Of a DNA stretch of 64,000 bases, positions 63,198-64,000 are shown piece after piece. Position 1 is the stretch's first letter; every line of letters begins with the position of its first letter. The stretch is from Lonepinella sp042485795 (lineage in GTDB: Bacteria > Pseudomonadota > Gammaproteobacteria > Enterobacterales > Pasteurellaceae), in the NCBI RefSeq assembly GCF_042485795.1, contig NZ_CP169368.1:1860001-1924000 (forward strand). Direction: 5' to 3'. The position numbers were made by a program, and so were the translations under genes. The notes under the pieces are model-generated. The model did no database searches. It had not been told where the DNA came from and was given only the letters and a program-made list of their open reading frames with translations.

Positions 63198-64000
63198 TTA
63201 ATTTACTGGATATTCTTCTATTGTTACAGGCAATTCAAAAATTCGACCTAAACGAGAAATCACCACTTTTACTTGCGTATTCGGTTTAGTATTGCTAATT
63301 ACTTGCATTATTTGATCTGGAGAATTAGCGACCACATCATTAAATTTCAACATCACATCTCCAGCTTGAATACCTGCTTTGGCGGCGGGTCCATTAGTTA
63401 CCACATTTTCAATTAAAATACCTGTACTAGCCGCATCATTTTGTCCATTACTAAACAAAATATTGCTTTGTACCCCAAAATAACCACGAATAACTCGACC
63501 ATCACGGATAATTTTTTTCATCACATCATTAGCAATTTCGATGGGAATTGCAAAACTTAGTCCCTCTGCAATTTCTGTGGCATCTTTACCAATACTTAAT
63601 GTACTAATTCCAACTAATTCCCCTAAAGAATTAATTAATGCTCCGCCTGAATTACCACGATTAATAGATGCGTCCGTTTGAATGAAATTTTGGCGCCCCA
63701 CAGTTTCCCCCACCGCATTTCGACCTGTCGCACTAATGATTCCTTGTGAAACGCTTTGCCCTAAGTTATAGGGATTACCAATCGCTAAAACTACATCTCC
63801 AACATGAACTTGACGTTCAGGATTTTGTGGAATCGTTGCCAACTTATCAGCTCGAATCTTTAATACCGCAAGATCGGTTAAACTGTCTGAACCAATCAGA
63901 TTAGCTTCAAATACCCGTCCATCTTGCAAAGCCAGAATAATTTGATCCGCATTTTGAATAACATGTTTATTGGTCAGAATATAGCCATCTTTACTCATAA
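63198..64000 (-). CDS. degS: DegS-type periplasmic serine protease, C-terminal part
   Basis: The visible 267 residues show the HtrA-type triad: His in TNKHVI, Asp in LTDLAVL and Ser in GNSGGAL. A single PDZ domain follows (GILIENVVTNGPAAKAGIQAGDVMLKFND), as in DegS. DegQ and DegP have two PDZ domains, so DegS is favoured. DegS is membrane-anchored and cuts RseA to free sigma-E. The N-terminus lies beyond the window. Confidence 0.85.
   Translation of the reverse strand, partial: MSKDGYILTNKHVIQNADQIILALQDGRVFEANLIGSDSLTDLAVLKIRADKLATIPQNPERQVHVGDVVLAIGNPYNLGQSVSQGIISATGRNAVGETVGRQNFIQTDASINRGNSGGALINSLGELVGISTLSIGKDATEIAEGLSFAIPIEIANDVMKKIIRDGRVIRGYFGVQSNILFSNGQNDAASTGILIENVVTNGPAAKAGIQAGDVMLKFNDVVANSPDQIMQVISNTKPNTQVKVVISRLGRIFELPVTIEEYPVN

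Overview
The window is a chromosomal segment of a Pasteurellaceae bacterium of the Haemophilus influenzae uptake-signal type. The 9-mer AAGTGCGGT and its complement recur throughout, often as inverted pairs that double as intergenic terminators (for example 30190-30230, 31605-31633, 35780-35817, 45639-45676, 51486-51520). DNA is AT-rich, and the core proteins (Mrp, LeuABCD, DnaK/DnaJ, KdsD/KdsC, HrpA, DegS) look typical of that family. The genus cannot be fixed from the sequence alone.

Layout. 1-7.2 kb: 5' part of metG, divergent mrp, then leuABCD behind a leucine-rich leader peptide and an attenuator. 7.4-15.2 kb: an amidohydrolase, then on the minus strand a sulfite-reduction cluster cysI-cysG-cysJ followed by a putative sulfate-exporter-family membrane protein and a small unknown gene. 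15.5-17.6 kb: a RelE-type toxin/Xre antitoxin pair and a patatin-like lipoprotein. 17.6-30.1 kb: a 4057-residue trimeric autotransporter adhesin with ten TTGAC repeats in its promoter region and a 1467-bp internal tandem duplication. 30.2-35.8 kb: purine/nucleoside uptake and salvage (NCS2 permease with a PurR-like box, deoD, deoB, a CNT transporter) and a YczE-type membrane protein. 35.8-41.3 kb: a YdgA-like protein and a dnaK-dnaJ locus with a VapD homologue and a DUF2798-like gene between the two chaperones. 41.6-47 kb: membrane genes, rnpB, kdsDC, dcuC.

47.1-56.0 kb is the accessory region. Five genes (double-AAA+ ATPase, small acidic protein with an early in-frame TGA, PP2C-type phosphatase, FtsZ-like protein without a visible GTP-binding loop, PD-(D/E)XK nuclease) each have a promoter carrying the same palindrome, CGACA-N5-TGTCG, always 10-11 bp upstream of a TATAAT-like -10. 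A WYL-domain regulator of the kind that controls anti-phage systems is the last gene of the block. This is my best candidate for an undescribed system: a WYL-controlled regulon of a nuclease, a phosphatase, a degenerate tubulin/FtsZ-fold protein and an unfoldase. Beside it lie a higBA module and a fic module. They are separated by two copies of the last codons of hrpA, one 40/42 identical and one decayed, so modules appear to have been added stepwise at the hrpA 3' end. The fic gene is preceded by four 28-bp inverted-repeat units spaced exactly 41 bp apart, and a fifth, looser copy lies upstream of the phosphatase gene.

56-64 kb: hrpA, a UPF0756 membrane protein, an AEC transporter, an OppA-like lipoprotein and the 3' part of degS. 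A GC-rich palindromic intergenic element occurs three times in the window (3797, 43371, 60431).
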